Source: Phocoenobacter uteri (GTDB lineage Bacteria; Pseudomonadota; Gammaproteobacteria; Enterobacterales; Pasteurellaceae). Taken from it: a stretch of DNA of 64,000 nt. This document shows, piece by piece, positions 16,253 to 25,406 of this stretch. The notes under the pieces were generated by a model. It worked only from the letters and a program-made list of their open reading frames with translations, was not told the DNA's origin and searched no databases. The stretch is from assembly GCF_900454895.1 (NCBI RefSeq), contig NZ_UGTA01000001.1:1364001-1428000 (forward strand), written 5' to 3'. Position 1 is the first letter of the stretch, and each line of letters starts with the position of its first letter. Made by a program: the position numbers and the translations under genes.

Positions 16253-16804
16253 ATGGATCATCATTTAAACAAACATAACCTAATTTGGATCGATCTAGAA
16301 ATGACAGGGCTTGATCCAGAAAAAGAACGTATTATTGAAATTGCGACAATAGTCACAGATAAAGATCTGAATATTTTAGCCGAAGGGCCAGTACTTGCGA
16401 TTCATCAAAGTGATGAATTATTAAATAAAATGAGTGACTGGTGTATGAAAACCCACACCGCAAATGGTTTGATCGAGCGTGTAAAACAAAGTAAATTAAC
16501 CGAGCGTGCAGCAGAATTACAAACTATTTCATTTTTAAAACAATGGGTTGTCAAAGGTGCGTCGCCAATTTGTGGCAACAGTGTGGCACAGGATAAACGT
16601 TTTTTATATCGTTATATGCCAGAGCTTGCGGACTATTTTCATTATCGCCATTTAGATGTAAGTACCTTAAAAGAGCTTGCAACTCGTTGGAAACCTGATA
16701 TTTTAAAACAGTTTGAGAAAAAAAATACTCATTTAGCCTTAGATGATATTCGAGAATCTATTGGAGAGCTCAAATTTTATCGTTCTCATTTTATACAACT
16801 ATAA
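16253..16804 (+). CDS. orn: Oligoribonuclease
   Basis: 183 residues. DEDDh exonuclease motifs are present: IWIDLEMTGL (Asp14, Glu16), CGNSVAQDKRFL, and HLALDDIRESI with the catalytic His. Orn degrades 2-5 nt RNAs, including pGpG, to mononucleotides and is essential in many gammaproteobacteria. It begins 3 bp after mutT and ends next to tsaE, so it is part of one transcription unit. Confidence 0.96.
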   Translation: MDHHLNKHNLIWIDLEMTGLDPEKERIIEIATIVTDKDLNILAEGPVLAIHQSDELLNKMSDWCMKTHTANGLIERVKQSKLTERAAELQTISFLKQWVVKGASPICGNSVAQDKRFLYRYMPELADYFHYRHLDVSTLKELATRWKPDILKQFEKKNTHLALDDIRESIGELKFYRSHFIQL

Positions 16805-17314
16805 GTGATAAAAATGCAAAACTTAACTTTTTCCTTTAAAAATGAAACTCAAATGCTACAATTTGGGACACAATTGGCGGTTATATTTAAGCAATATTTT
16901 GCAAAATCGCCTAATAACTCACTGGTTGTGTACTTAAATGGGGAACTTGGTGCAGGTAAAACGACACTAACAAGAAGTATCGTGCAAGCTTTTGGACATA
17001 CAGGGAATGTCAAAAGTCCAACTTATACCCTAGTTGAAGAATATCAACTTTCGCCATATTCTGTTTATCACTTTGATCTTTATCGGTTAAGTGATCCAGA
17101 AGAATTAGAATTTATGGGCATTCGAGATTATTTTCAAGCTCAATCATTATGCTTGTTAGAATGGGCAGAAAAAGGAAAAGGAGTTATTGCAGAATCAAAT
17201 TTAGACATTCAAATTGATTATGCAGATGAAGGACGAAATATTACACTCTTGCCTAAAACAGCCGAACTTGTGGAAATAATCACTCAATTAAATAATGAAA
17301 GAACAGGTACGTAA
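16805..17314 (+). CDS. tsaE: tRNA threonylcarbamoyladenosine ATPase TsaE
   Basis: 169 residues from a GTG at 16805, or 166 from ATG 16814. Walker A is GELGAGKT (46-53), followed by SPTYTLVEEY, YHFDLYRL and LLEWAEKG, all characteristic of TsaE (YjeE). It powers the TsaB-TsaD-TsaE complex that makes t6A37 on ANN-decoding tRNAs. It is followed immediately by the amidase gene, the usual tsaE-amiB pairing. Confidence 0.95.
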   Translation: MIKMQNLTFSFKNETQMLQFGTQLAVIFKQYFAKSPNNSLVVYLNGELGAGKTTLTRSIVQAFGHTGNVKSPTYTLVEEYQLSPYSVYHFDLYRLSDPEELEFMGIRDYFQAQSLCLLEWAEKGKGVIAESNLDIQIDYADEGRNITLLPKTAELVEIITQLNNERTGT

Positions 17315-18304
17315 ATGAAAAAAATGTGGAAAAATTATCTTTTTATCTTTTTATGTGGGGGCTTGTTAACAACCTCAACAATGGCTTTTTCACAGCCTAT
17401 AATTGTTGCAATTGATGCTGGACATGGAGGTAAAGATCCTGGTGCGATTGGGACAAAATATCACATTCAGGAAAAAACAATTACATTGGGAATTTCAAAA
17501 AAATTAAAGAAATTGCTTGATAATGATCCACATTTTAAAGGTGTTTTAACACGTAATGGCGATTATTTCATTAATGTTAATGAACGTTCCGAAGTTGCTC
17601 GTAAATATAAAGCAAATTTATTAATTTCTATTCACGCAGATGTTTCGCCACAATCTCATAGTGTTCAAGGTGCATCGGTTTGGGTTTTATCTAATCGTCG
17701 AGCAAATGATGAAATGGGTAAATGGCTTGAAGATCATGAAAAACAATCTGAATTGCTGGGAGGAATTGGAAGCGTTCTTTCCAGTAAAAAAGATCGTTAT
17801 CTTGATACCACTGTTTTAGATTTGCAATTTTCACACGTACAACGTGCAGGATATGCAATGGGCAAAGAAGTATTAGATCAGCTAAATAAAGTAATTCCGC
17901 TTGTAAAATCAATACCTCAGCACGCAAGCCTTGCGGTGTTACGTTCGCCAGATATTCCTTCAATTTTAGTAGAAACAGGTTTTTTATCTAATCCAAAAGA
18001 AGAAAAATATTTATCTCAACGAGATTATCAACAAAAAATTGCAATGGCGATCTATAAAGGATTAATAAATTATCGTAATAAAAATTATATTAACCTAAAT
18101 ACAACAAAATCAAACCACAAAAAAAAGCGGTTAAAAAATAGTGACATTACGCATAATCAATCAGCAAATTATTATACTGTACAAAAGAACGATACTCTTT
18201 TTGCTATTGCGATGAAGCATAAGATAACGTTGCATAAATTAAAAAAATTAAATCATATTAAAGGCAATCTCATTTATGTAGGACAAAAATTAAAATTACA
18301 TTAA
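17315..18304 (+). CDS. amiB: N-acetylmuramoyl-L-alanine amidase (AmiB-type, with LysM)
   Basis: 329 residues. Signal peptide 1-26; Amidase_3 domain about 29-255 with zinc ligands His37 (IDAGHGGKDPGAIG), Glu53 and His107 (ISIHADV) and catalytic Glu220 (VETGFLSN); a basic linker; then one LysM domain at 286-329 (YYTVQKNDTLFAIAMKH). It cleaves septal peptidoglycan for daughter-cell separation, activated by EnvC in E. coli. It lacks the N-terminal AMIN domain and is shorter than E. coli AmiB. The usual downstream mutL is absent. Confidence 0.9.
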   Translation: MKKMWKNYLFIFLCGGLLTTSTMAFSQPIIVAIDAGHGGKDPGAIGTKYHIQEKTITLGISKKLKKLLDNDPHFKGVLTRNGDYFINVNERSEVARKYKANLLISIHADVSPQSHSVQGASVWVLSNRRANDEMGKWLEDHEKQSELLGGIGSVLSSKKDRYLDTTVLDLQFSHVQRAGYAMGKEVLDQLNKVIPLVKSIPQHASLAVLRSPDIPSILVETGFLSNPKEEKYLSQRDYQQKIAMAIYKGLINYRNKNYINLNTTKSNHKKKRLKNSDITHNQSANYYTVQKNDTLFAIAMKHKITLHKLKKLNHIKGNLIYVGQKLKLH

Positions 18305-18319
18305 TAACATTACAAATTG

Positions 18320-18376
18320 AGCTATCATAAACAAATTCTATAATTAAAATTATGTTATGATAGCTTCTATTTTTTA
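18320..18376 (+). terminator. Long-stem terminator after amiB
   Basis: AGCTATCATAA (18320-18330) pairs with TTATGATAGCT (18355-18365), with a T-rich tail. The 24-nt loop can itself fold. Confidence 0.65.
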
Positions 18377-18397
18377 TATTTGATTACCTTGATTTAT

Positions 18398-18970
18398 ATG
18401 AATATACGTTTAAATATTATCCTTTTTATTATTGTTGTTCTACTTGGTGGTTGGTATTTTTATCAGCAACAAGACAGCAATCATTTAGAAAGCTTAATAA
18501 AAAGAGAAGGGCAACCCGAATATGTCGGGGATAAAGTCACAACTTCTGTTTATGATACCAATGGTAAAGCACAATATTTTGCCGAAGCAGATGAAATTAA
18601 AAACTATGAAGCAACAGGAAAAGTTGAACTAATCAACCCCTTATTAAGTCTGTTTAATGATGTTAATTCATTAAAAGAGTGGCAAATTACCTCTTTACAG
18701 GCAGAAATTAGTAAAGATAAGATCTTACATTTAATCGGAAATGTAAAAATTGAAAGTTTAGGCGAAACACAATTACAATCTATTGAAACAGATGAACTTT
18801 CTGTTAATTTGAATACACAAGATATTTTTACCCAAAAACATATTTTTGTGAAAGGAATTGGTTTTAGTAGTGAGGGAATTGGATTGCAAGGTAATTTAAA
18901 ACAACAATCGGCACAATTAAAATCAAATGTAAAAACGCTCATTGAACCGACTAAATTAGATAAAAAATAA
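18398..18970 (+). CDS. lptC: LPS export protein LptC
   Basis: 190 residues from ATG 18398 (MNIRLNIILFIIVVLLGGWYF). The frame reaches 18380, but only with a TTG. One N-terminal membrane anchor is followed by a periplasmic beta-jellyroll, with the typical YDTNGKAQYFAEADEI and LTGNVKIESL-like repeats. LptC receives LPS from LptB2FG and passes it to LptA. It is followed after 12 bp by lptA, then lptB, forming the conserved transport operon. Confidence 0.93.
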   Translation: MNIRLNIILFIIVVLLGGWYFYQQQDSNHLESLIKREGQPEYVGDKVTTSVYDTNGKAQYFAEADEIKNYEATGKVELINPLLSLFNDVNSLKEWQITSLQAEISKDKILHLIGNVKIESLGETQLQSIETDELSVNLNTQDIFTQKHIFVKGIGFSSEGIGLQGNLKQQSAQLKSNVKTLIEPTKLDKK

Positions 18971-18982
18971 AGGATATTAAAA

Positions 18983-19483
18983 ATGAATTTTATGAAGAAA
19001 ATATTATTGCTTAGTTTATCGTTAGCCCCTTTTTCTACTGTTTATTGCGTAACAAACGATGCTCAACAACCGATTAATATTGAATCTAAAACCCAAAATT
19101 TTGATATGAAAAAAAATACCATTATTTTTGATGGCGATGTCGTGATTACACAAGGTTCAATTAAAATTAATGCGGATAAAGTCATTATTCTACGTCAGAA
19201 AGGCAAAAAAGAAATTATCAATGCTTATGGTAACCCAATGAAATTTCATCAAGTCCTTGATAATGGCAAACCTATTGATGGGCAAGCTAATCAAGCACAT
19301 TATGATTTAGGAAATGAGTTTTTAACTCTAACTGGAAATGCAAAATTAAAACAAATGGATAGCTCAGTAGAAGCAAATAAAATTACTTATGATGTGAAAA
19401 AACAGCAATTAAAAGCAGCAAAACAAAACACATCATCACGAGTAAAAACTATCCTTATTCCAACACAATTAAATAATAAATAG
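18983..19483 (+). CDS. lptA: LPS transport periplasmic protein LptA
   Basis: 166 residues (ATG 18983 or 18992). Signal peptide (MKKILLLSLSLAPFSTVYC), then the OstA-like domain: PINIESKTQNFDMKKNTIIFDGDVVITQGSIKINADKV. LptA oligomers bridge the periplasm between LptC and LptDE. It lies between lptC and lptB with short spacers. Confidence 0.95.
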   Translation: MNFMKKILLLSLSLAPFSTVYCVTNDAQQPINIESKTQNFDMKKNTIIFDGDVVITQGSIKINADKVIILRQKGKKEIINAYGNPMKFHQVLDNGKPIDGQANQAHYDLGNEFLTLTGNAKLKQMDSSVEANKITYDVKKQQLKAAKQNTSSRVKTILIPTQLNNK

Positions 19484-19491
19484 GATCAATA

Positions 19492-20217
19492 ATGGCAATT
19501 TTATCAGTTGAAAATTTAGCGAAAAGCTATAAAACTCGTCAAGTTGTTAAAGATGTTAGCTTGAATGTAAAATCAGGAGAAATTGTTGGTTTACTTGGTC
19601 CAAATGGTGCAGGAAAAACCACCACTTTTTATATGGTTGTGGGATTAGTTCGCCATGATAAAGGAACAATTAAAATTGATGATCAAGATATTAGTTTGCT
19701 ACCAATGCACAATAGGGCGAGTCAAGGAATTGGTTATTTACCACAAGAAGCCTCTATTTTTCGCCGTTTAAGTGTCTATGATAACTTAATGGCTGTCTTG
19801 CAAATTCGTAAAGATTTGAATAATGAACAACGTAAAGCTCGTGCTAATGAGCTAATTGCTGAATTCAATATCGATCATATTCGTCACAATTTAGGACAAT
19901 CTCTTTCTGGGGGCGAACGTCGCCGTGTAGAAATTGCCCGTGCCTTAGCCGCCAATCCAAAATTTATTTTATTAGATGAACCTTTTGCTGGGGTTGATCC
20001 AATTTCTGTTATTGATATTAAAAAAATTATCGTCAATTTAAAAGAACGTGGATTGGGGGTATTAATTACCGATCACAATGTGAGAGAAACCCTTGATGTG
20101 TGTGAAAGAGCCTATATTGTCGGCAGTGGCGAAATGATTGCTTCTGGTACACCATCACAAATTTTAGAAGATAAAAATGTAAAACAAGTTTACTTAGGGG
20201 ATCAGTTCAAATTATAA
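19492..20217 (+). CDS. lptB: LPS export ABC transporter ATPase LptB
   Basis: 241 residues. Walker A GPNGAGKT (36-43), signature LSGGE (138-142), and Walker B ending in LLDEP (D162-E163). It supplies energy for extraction of LPS from the inner membrane with LptFG. It starts 8 bp after lptA. Confidence 0.96.
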   Translation: MAILSVENLAKSYKTRQVVKDVSLNVKSGEIVGLLGPNGAGKTTTFYMVVGLVRHDKGTIKIDDQDISLLPMHNRASQGIGYLPQEASIFRRLSVYDNLMAVLQIRKDLNNEQRKARANELIAEFNIDHIRHNLGQSLSGGERRRVEIARALAANPKFILLDEPFAGVDPISVIDIKKIIVNLKERGLGVLITDHNVRETLDVCERAYIVGSGEMIASGTPSQILEDKNVKQVYLGDQFKL

Positions 20218-20252
20218 AACTGATAATTATTCATTATAAATAAACATAAATT

Positions 20253-20792
20253 ATGAAATTAACCGACTATCTAAAACCTGAACTAATTCAACTCGGAATG
20301 AATTTTTCAAGTAAAAAACGAGCATTAGAAACTATTGGTACATTAGTAACGGATTATTTAATACAAGATGAAACAGAAAATGATCATTCTGATGTTGATT
20401 GTTTTGCTTGTTTATTTAAACGAGAAAAATTAGGTTCAACTTGCATTAACTACGGTATCGCCCTACCTCACGCAAAATTGCCAAATTGGAATGGCGATAA
20501 ACCTATCGCTGTTTTTTTACAGCTTGAAAATCCGATTGATTTTGAAACCGCTGATAATAGAGAAATTGACTTGATTTTTGCGGTTATTTTTCCAGACAAA
20601 GAAGATGATGAATATCAAAATAGCCTACAACAAATCGTAAAAGTCTTAAATAATAAGCAGTTAGCAAAATTATTACGAACAACGCAATCCCTAGAAGATA
20701 TTTGGACGATATTTGAGCAAGCCACACTTCCAGAAGAAGAACTTGACGAAGAGAATAAGGAAGATATATCATCTCAGCCAAAGGACGAATAA
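20253..20792 (+). CDS. ptsN: Nitrogen-type PTS EIIA component PtsN
   Basis: 179 residues. PTS_EIIA type 2 domain with phosphorylatable His73 in NYGIALPHAKLPN. An acidic C-terminal tail of about 20 residues (LPEEELDEENKEDIS) makes it longer than the usual 160 or so. In E. coli it lies in rpoN-hpf-ptsN-rapZ-npr. Here it follows lptB directly, so rpoN and hpf are missing from this locus. It likely acts as a phosphorylation-dependent regulator (for example of potassium transport). Confidence 0.9.
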   Translation: MKLTDYLKPELIQLGMNFSSKKRALETIGTLVTDYLIQDETENDHSDVDCFACLFKREKLGSTCINYGIALPHAKLPNWNGDKPIAVFLQLENPIDFETADNREIDLIFAVIFPDKEDDEYQNSLQQIVKVLNNKQLAKLLRTTQSLEDIWTIFEQATLPEEELDEENKEDISSQPKDE

Positions 20793-20813
20793 TCGAATAA
20801 ATAAGGGGAAAGA

Positions 20814-21665
20814 ATGGAACTTATCATTATAAGCGGACGCTCAGGCTCAGGAAAATCAGTAGCACTCAGAGCATTAGAAGATATGGGCTATTATTGTGTT
20901 GATAACCTTCCCCTCTCCTTAATTCCTAGTCTTGTGGATATCTTATCTAAAACCAATGATTCTATTGTTGTAAGCCTTGATATTCGCAACTACCCTAACT
21001 ACATAAAAAAATTTGATAACCTGTTATCTGAACTACCTAACTATGTAAACACTCGTTTTATTTTTTTAGATTGTAATCCAAATATCTTAATTCAACGTTA
21101 CAGTGATTCTCGTCGTCTTCATCCTCTCTCCAAAGAAAATTTATCCCTTGAAGGTGCGATAACACTAGAAACAAAATTACTCACACCGCTCTATCAATAT
21201 GCTAATAATATTATTGATACCACTCACTTATCCACACACGAGCTTGCGGCTAAATTACGTAATTTACTCACAGATAGCGAAAATAAAGAACTTCATATTA
21301 TTGTTGAATCTTTTGGCTTTAAATACGGTATTCCACCTGATGCAGATTATGTTTTTGATGTACGTTTTTTACCAAATCCATATTGGGATATAAACTTACG
21401 TTCAATGACAGGTTTAGAGAAACCTGTACAAGATTTTTTATCAAATCATCAACTTGTAGAACAATTTATTCAAAAAACGAGCGATTATTTAGAAATGTGG
21501 TTAACGGAATTAGAACACAATAACCGCAGTTATTTAACGATTGCCATTGGTTGTACTGGTGGAAAACATCGTTCTGTTTTTGTGGCTGAACAATTATTTG
21601 AATATTTCAAACAAAAAAATCATAACGTTAAAATTCGTCATCGTCAGTTAGAAAAAGAATTTTAA
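20814..21665 (+). CDS. rapZ: RNase adapter protein RapZ
   Basis: 283 residues. N-terminal P-loop GRSGSGKS (8-15), middle FKYGIPPDADYVFDVRFLPNP, and C-terminal IAIGCTGGKHRSVFVAEQL with the metabolite-binding site. In enteric bacteria RapZ delivers the sRNA GlmZ to RNase E to control glmS. The ptsN-rapZ pair is kept, but no npr gene follows. Confidence 0.95.
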   Translation: MELIIISGRSGSGKSVALRALEDMGYYCVDNLPLSLIPSLVDILSKTNDSIVVSLDIRNYPNYIKKFDNLLSELPNYVNTRFIFLDCNPNILIQRYSDSRRLHPLSKENLSLEGAITLETKLLTPLYQYANNIIDTTHLSTHELAAKLRNLLTDSENKELHIIVESFGFKYGIPPDADYVFDVRFLPNPYWDINLRSMTGLEKPVQDFLSNHQLVEQFIQKTSDYLEMWLTELEHNNRSYLTIAIGCTGGKHRSVFVAEQLFEYFKQKNHNVKIRHRQLEKEF

Positions 21666-21690
21666 GTTTTTTAAAAATTTAGACTATTTT

Positions 21691-21720
21691 TAAGGAGAAT
21701 GTGGAATTCTCCTTTCTTTT
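21691..21720 (+). terminator. Terminator after rapZ
   Basis: AAGGAGAAT pairs with ATTCTCCTT around GTGGA, followed by TCTTTT. Confidence 0.7.
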
Positions 21721-21759
21721 GTCTGTCTTATGTTCGCTAATATCAATATTAAGGAGAAT

Positions 21760-24702
21760 ATGATGCAAAAATCACTGTTAAGTTATCTTATTTCTGCGGT
21801 GCTTGCGACAACCATTAGCATGCAAGCGGTTAGTTTTGAAGCAGAAAACACCCAAAATCCTTCCCTTGTTTCACAACAACATTCAGGCTTTAAAATTATT
21901 TCAAATAATATTAAAAAAAGCCCTGCGGATACGGCAACTTATCAAGGCATTCAGCTTGATAATGGAATGACGGTATTATTGATTTCTGATCCCAAAGCGA
22001 ATAAATCGTTAATGTCGGCGGTGTTACCTATTGGCTCAATGGAAGATCCACAATCTCAACAAGGATTAGCACATTATCTTGAACATATGGTGTTTATGGG
22101 ATCAAAAAAATTCCCAGAAACCAATGGATTGGATCATTTCCTCAGTAAAAATGGTGGGCTAAATAATGCCTCTACCGCAAAATATCGTACCGCTTATTAT
22201 TTAGAAGTAAATAATAACGCCTTTGATGAGGCGGTTGCACGTTTGTCGGATATTTTATCTGAGCCATTATTATTAGAACAAAACGCCAAAAAAGAGCTTA
22301 ATGCAGTCAATGCAGAAATGGTGCGAGCGAAGTCTAGTGACGGCTATTTAATGTATAGCGTAAATTTGGCAACCTCAAATCCGAACCACCCAATGTCTAA
22401 ATTTGCAGTGGGAAATAAAGAGAGTTTATCCGATAAACCTGACAGCAAATTACAAGAAGAGCTACAAAAATTCTATCAACAATATTATTCTGCGAATCTT
22501 ATCAAAGCGGTGCTTTATTCGGATCAATCCATTGAGAAATTACAAAAACTCGCCGTAAAAACCTTAGGGTTGATGAAAAATAAAAATTTGCAAAAACCTA
22601 TGATAAATGAACCGCTTTATCGTGCCGAAGATAAGGGCGTAATGTTACATTATAAACCGATTAAACCCTCAAAATTATTGGCGATTAGTTTTGATTTCCC
22701 AAATGATGAAGATAAATTCAAAAATAAAACAAACACTTACATTTCTTATGTGTTAAATAATAATACCGAAGGAACATTATCGGATTATTTGATTAAAAAC
22801 GGTTTATCATCAAGTGGTATTCAAGCAACCAGTGATTCAAATGTAAGCCGAAATCGTGGCGATTTTACCATTTATATTGAACTTACTGAGAAAGGATTAG
22901 CCCAGCAAGATAAGATTATTTCCCTTATTTTTCAACAAATTGAACAAATCAAAAAACAAGGCATTCAAGAAAGCTATTTCAAAGAAATGCAACAAAGTTT
23001 AGAGCAAGATTTTGCCCATTTACAAGTAGAGAAAAATCTCAGCTTTGTAGAAAATATTACGGATGCAATGCTGTTTTATCCATTAGAAAATGTGATCAAT
23101 GCTAGTTTTGAAACAGAATCTATGGATAAAAAGGCAATCGCCGAAAAATTAGCAGGAATGATGCTGGATAATGCCCGTATTTTGATAATGCACAAAGGTG
23201 TTAAAACGGATAAGCAAACGCCTTATATGAATGCACCTTACTCTATTCAAAAATTTAGTGATGCTCAGAAAAAGCAGTGGTTAGATTTTAGCAAAAATCC
23301 TGAAATAAAATTACCCGCATTAAACCCTTATTTTGCAACGGATTTTTCATTAAATAAAACCAAAAACTCGCTATTAAAACCACAAAAAGTCATTTTTGAG
23401 GCAGGCGAAAAAATCTATGCAATGGGAAGTCATTATTTTCCAAAAGAACCAAAAGCGATTATCAATCTAGGCTTTGGTATCGCCCCTAAAAATACCGAAC
23501 TAAAACCGCAAATTACCGTTGCTTTACTCAATTATATGAACGGATTAGCTCAATCTAAATTAGCATTTCAATCCTCTATCGCTGGTATTAGTGCCTCATT
23601 CTCTTATGGCGAAAATGGTATTGGTGCAAGCCTTTCTGGTTATACGCAAAATTTTGATAAACTGTTACAAGATGGTTTAACTAAAATGAAAAATTTTGAG
23701 CTAACAGAAGAAGATTTAAAACAAGCTAAGCAACAGATTTTAGAAGCATTAAATCGTGAGAAGAAAGAAAATAGCTTAAATCAAGCGATGAATGCGTTCT
23801 ATAAATTAGAAAATTATCCTTACTTTGATACTGAAAAACAAAAAGCGTTAGTGAATGAAATTTCTCTCAGTGACATTGAAAAAATGAGAGAGCATTTATT
23901 TAATCAAACGACAGGAATTGAAGTACTTTCAGTGGGAAACTTAACGGATAAGCAGGTGGAAGCATTGACTAAAACTGCACAAAAATATGTTCAAAACAGT
24001 AAAACGCAACTGAATAAAAAGTATTTTGTGGATTTCAGAAATATTTCTCAAAAAATCAATTATATTCAGCAAGTGCCGAATGAAGATGATGCATTAGTAG
24101 TTACTTACTTGGTAAAAGGGGAGGAGCGACTAACAGATTATGTTCGTTCAACTTTATTAGCTGATATTATTTCTCGCTGGTATTTTAATGACTTACGCAC
24201 TGATAAACAACTTGGTTATGTAGTCGCTTCTCGTGCTGTTCACACAGGTAAAACCTCTGGTTTAGGCTTTATGGTACAAAGCCCAAATACCAAGCCAAAA
24301 GGCATTATGACTCACAATAAACGTTTCTTTAAAGAAAGTGAGCAAAAACTTACGACTTTAACGGATAACGAATTTGAGCAATATCGTGAAAGTTTATTGG
24401 AAAAATTACAGCGTAAACCAGAATCCTTAGAGCAAGAATTTGGACGCTTTGTGTCTGATTTTAATCATAACAATTTACGTTTTGATACCAGAGATAAACT
24501 GATTGAAATCACACGTAACATAACCAAAGAACAAATTATTGATTTTTATGATCAAGCGGTTATAAAACAATCAGGTTTTGTCTTTATCAGTCAAGCACTT
24601 GGCACAAAAGCTCAGCCGAGTGATGCAGTAAATGTAGAAAATGCCAAAACCATAACTAGTATTGAAGGGTTACAAAAAACCTTACCTATTTCATATTGGT
24701 AG
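21760..24702 (+). CDS. ptrA: Pitrilysin-family periplasmic zinc protease
   Basis: About 980 residues from the ATG pair at 21760/21763, which follows AAGGAGA. The frame extends to 21730 without a ribosome-binding site. Signal peptide (LLSYLISAVLATTISMQAVS), then an M16 metalloprotease. The inverted zinc motif is HYLEH (105-109), with the distal Glu in NAVNAEMVRAKS; the C-terminal half contains the inactive M16 repeats and a DLRTDKQLGYVV stretch. It degrades small peptides in the periplasm. Its 3' end overlaps that of recO by 17 bp. Confidence 0.92.
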   Translation: MMQKSLLSYLISAVLATTISMQAVSFEAENTQNPSLVSQQHSGFKIISNNIKKSPADTATYQGIQLDNGMTVLLISDPKANKSLMSAVLPIGSMEDPQSQQGLAHYLEHMVFMGSKKFPETNGLDHFLSKNGGLNNASTAKYRTAYYLEVNNNAFDEAVARLSDILSEPLLLEQNAKKELNAVNAEMVRAKSSDGYLMYSVNLATSNPNHPMSKFAVGNKESLSDKPDSKLQEELQKFYQQYYSANLIKAVLYSDQSIEKLQKLAVKTLGLMKNKNLQKPMINEPLYRAEDKGVMLHYKPIKPSKLLAISFDFPNDEDKFKNKTNTYISYVLNNNTEGTLSDYLIKNGLSSSGIQATSDSNVSRNRGDFTIYIELTEKGLAQQDKIISLIFQQIEQIKKQGIQESYFKEMQQSLEQDFAHLQVEKNLSFVENITDAMLFYPLENVINASFETESMDKKAIAEKLAGMMLDNARILIMHKGVKTDKQTPYMNAPYSIQKFSDAQKKQWLDFSKNPEIKLPALNPYFATDFSLNKTKNSLLKPQKVIFEAGEKIYAMGSHYFPKEPKAIINLGFGIAPKNTELKPQITVALLNYMNGLAQSKLAFQSSIAGISASFSYGENGIGASLSGYTQNFDKLLQDGLTKMKNFELTEEDLKQAKQQILEALNREKKENSLNQAMNAFYKLENYPYFDTEKQKALVNEISLSDIEKMREHLFNQTTGIEVLSVGNLTDKQVEALTKTAQKYVQNSKTQLNKKYFVDFRNISQKINYIQQVPNEDDALVVTYLVKGEERLTDYVRSTLLADIISRWYFNDLRTDKQLGYVVASRAVHTGKTSGLGFMVQSPNTKPKGIMTHNKRFFKESEQKLTTLTDNEFEQYRESLLEKLQRKPESLEQEFGRFVSDFNHNNLRFDTRDKLIEITRNITKEQIIDFYDQAVIKQSGFVFISQALGTKAQPSDAVNVENAKTITSIEGLQKTLPISYW

Positions 24703-25405
24703 GCTTCACAGCTTGGAACAGCTCTCTGCTCTTTAAGGGAGCTGAACCTAAAAAAGGCTTTAATGCACCACGAGTGAAACGCTTTGCCGCTTGTTGCGTT
24801 GATTTTTCACTGAAATCTAATCGATGAAAAGCGAGCAAATCTTTGCCTAAATAACTTTGATTATTTTGCAAAAGTGATGCGATAAAGCCTTTTTGTTCTC
24901 TAAACTGATAGCTCATTTCAGGATCGATCGGATCGCCTGTCGCGGCACAGTGGCTAAAATTTACCGCATAACCTAATGCGTTAAGCAAATGAAATTCAAA
25001 CGTCCGTAATGTCGGTTCAATTTGTTGAGGTTGCACCGCTAATTGTGTAATACAAGAAAGATATTGCTGAAAAAGTTCTGGATAAGCGGTTGAATTTTCT
25101 AAGGTTCTTACCAAAATTTCATTTACATAAAAGCCACTATAAAGGGCGGTGGTTTGCATAGGCAAACTTAATGAGGCAGGCTCAGCTTTGGTTAAACTTT
25201 TTAATTCGCCCTTGCCCGCCCAACGTAATAAAAGTGGCGTGAAAGGTTGCAACACCGATTTTAATGGCGAACGTACACGTCTCGCTCCTTTGGCTAGCAA
25301 GGTTATTCTGCCATTTTGCTCGGTAAAAAAATCCACCAATAAACTGCTCTCGCTGTATTCTCGGCGGTGTAATACAAAGCCTCGTTGCCAGTTTTCTACG
25401 CTCAT
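24686..25405 (-). CDS. recO: DNA repair protein RecO
   Basis: 239 residues from ATG 25405 (MSVENWQRGFVLHRREYSESS). An N-terminal OB fold (LLVDFFTEQNGRITLLAKGARRVRSPL) is followed by a helical domain ending in FLGSAPLKSRELF. RecO with RecR loads RecA onto SSB-coated DNA in the RecFOR pathway. It begins one base after the alr stop, so it is in an operon with alr. It converges on and overlaps ptrA. Confidence 0.94.
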   Translation of the reverse strand: MSVENWQRGFVLHRREYSESSLLVDFFTEQNGRITLLAKGARRVRSPLKSVLQPFTPLLLRWAGKGELKSLTKAEPASLSLPMQTTALYSGFYVNEILVRTLENSTAYPELFQQYLSCITQLAVQPQQIEPTLRTFEFHLLNALGYAVNFSHCAATGDPIDPEMSYQFREQKGFIASLLQNNQSYLGKDLLAFHRLDFSEKSTQQAAKRFTRGALKPFLGSAPLKSRELFQAVKPTNMK

Positions 25406-25406
25406 T

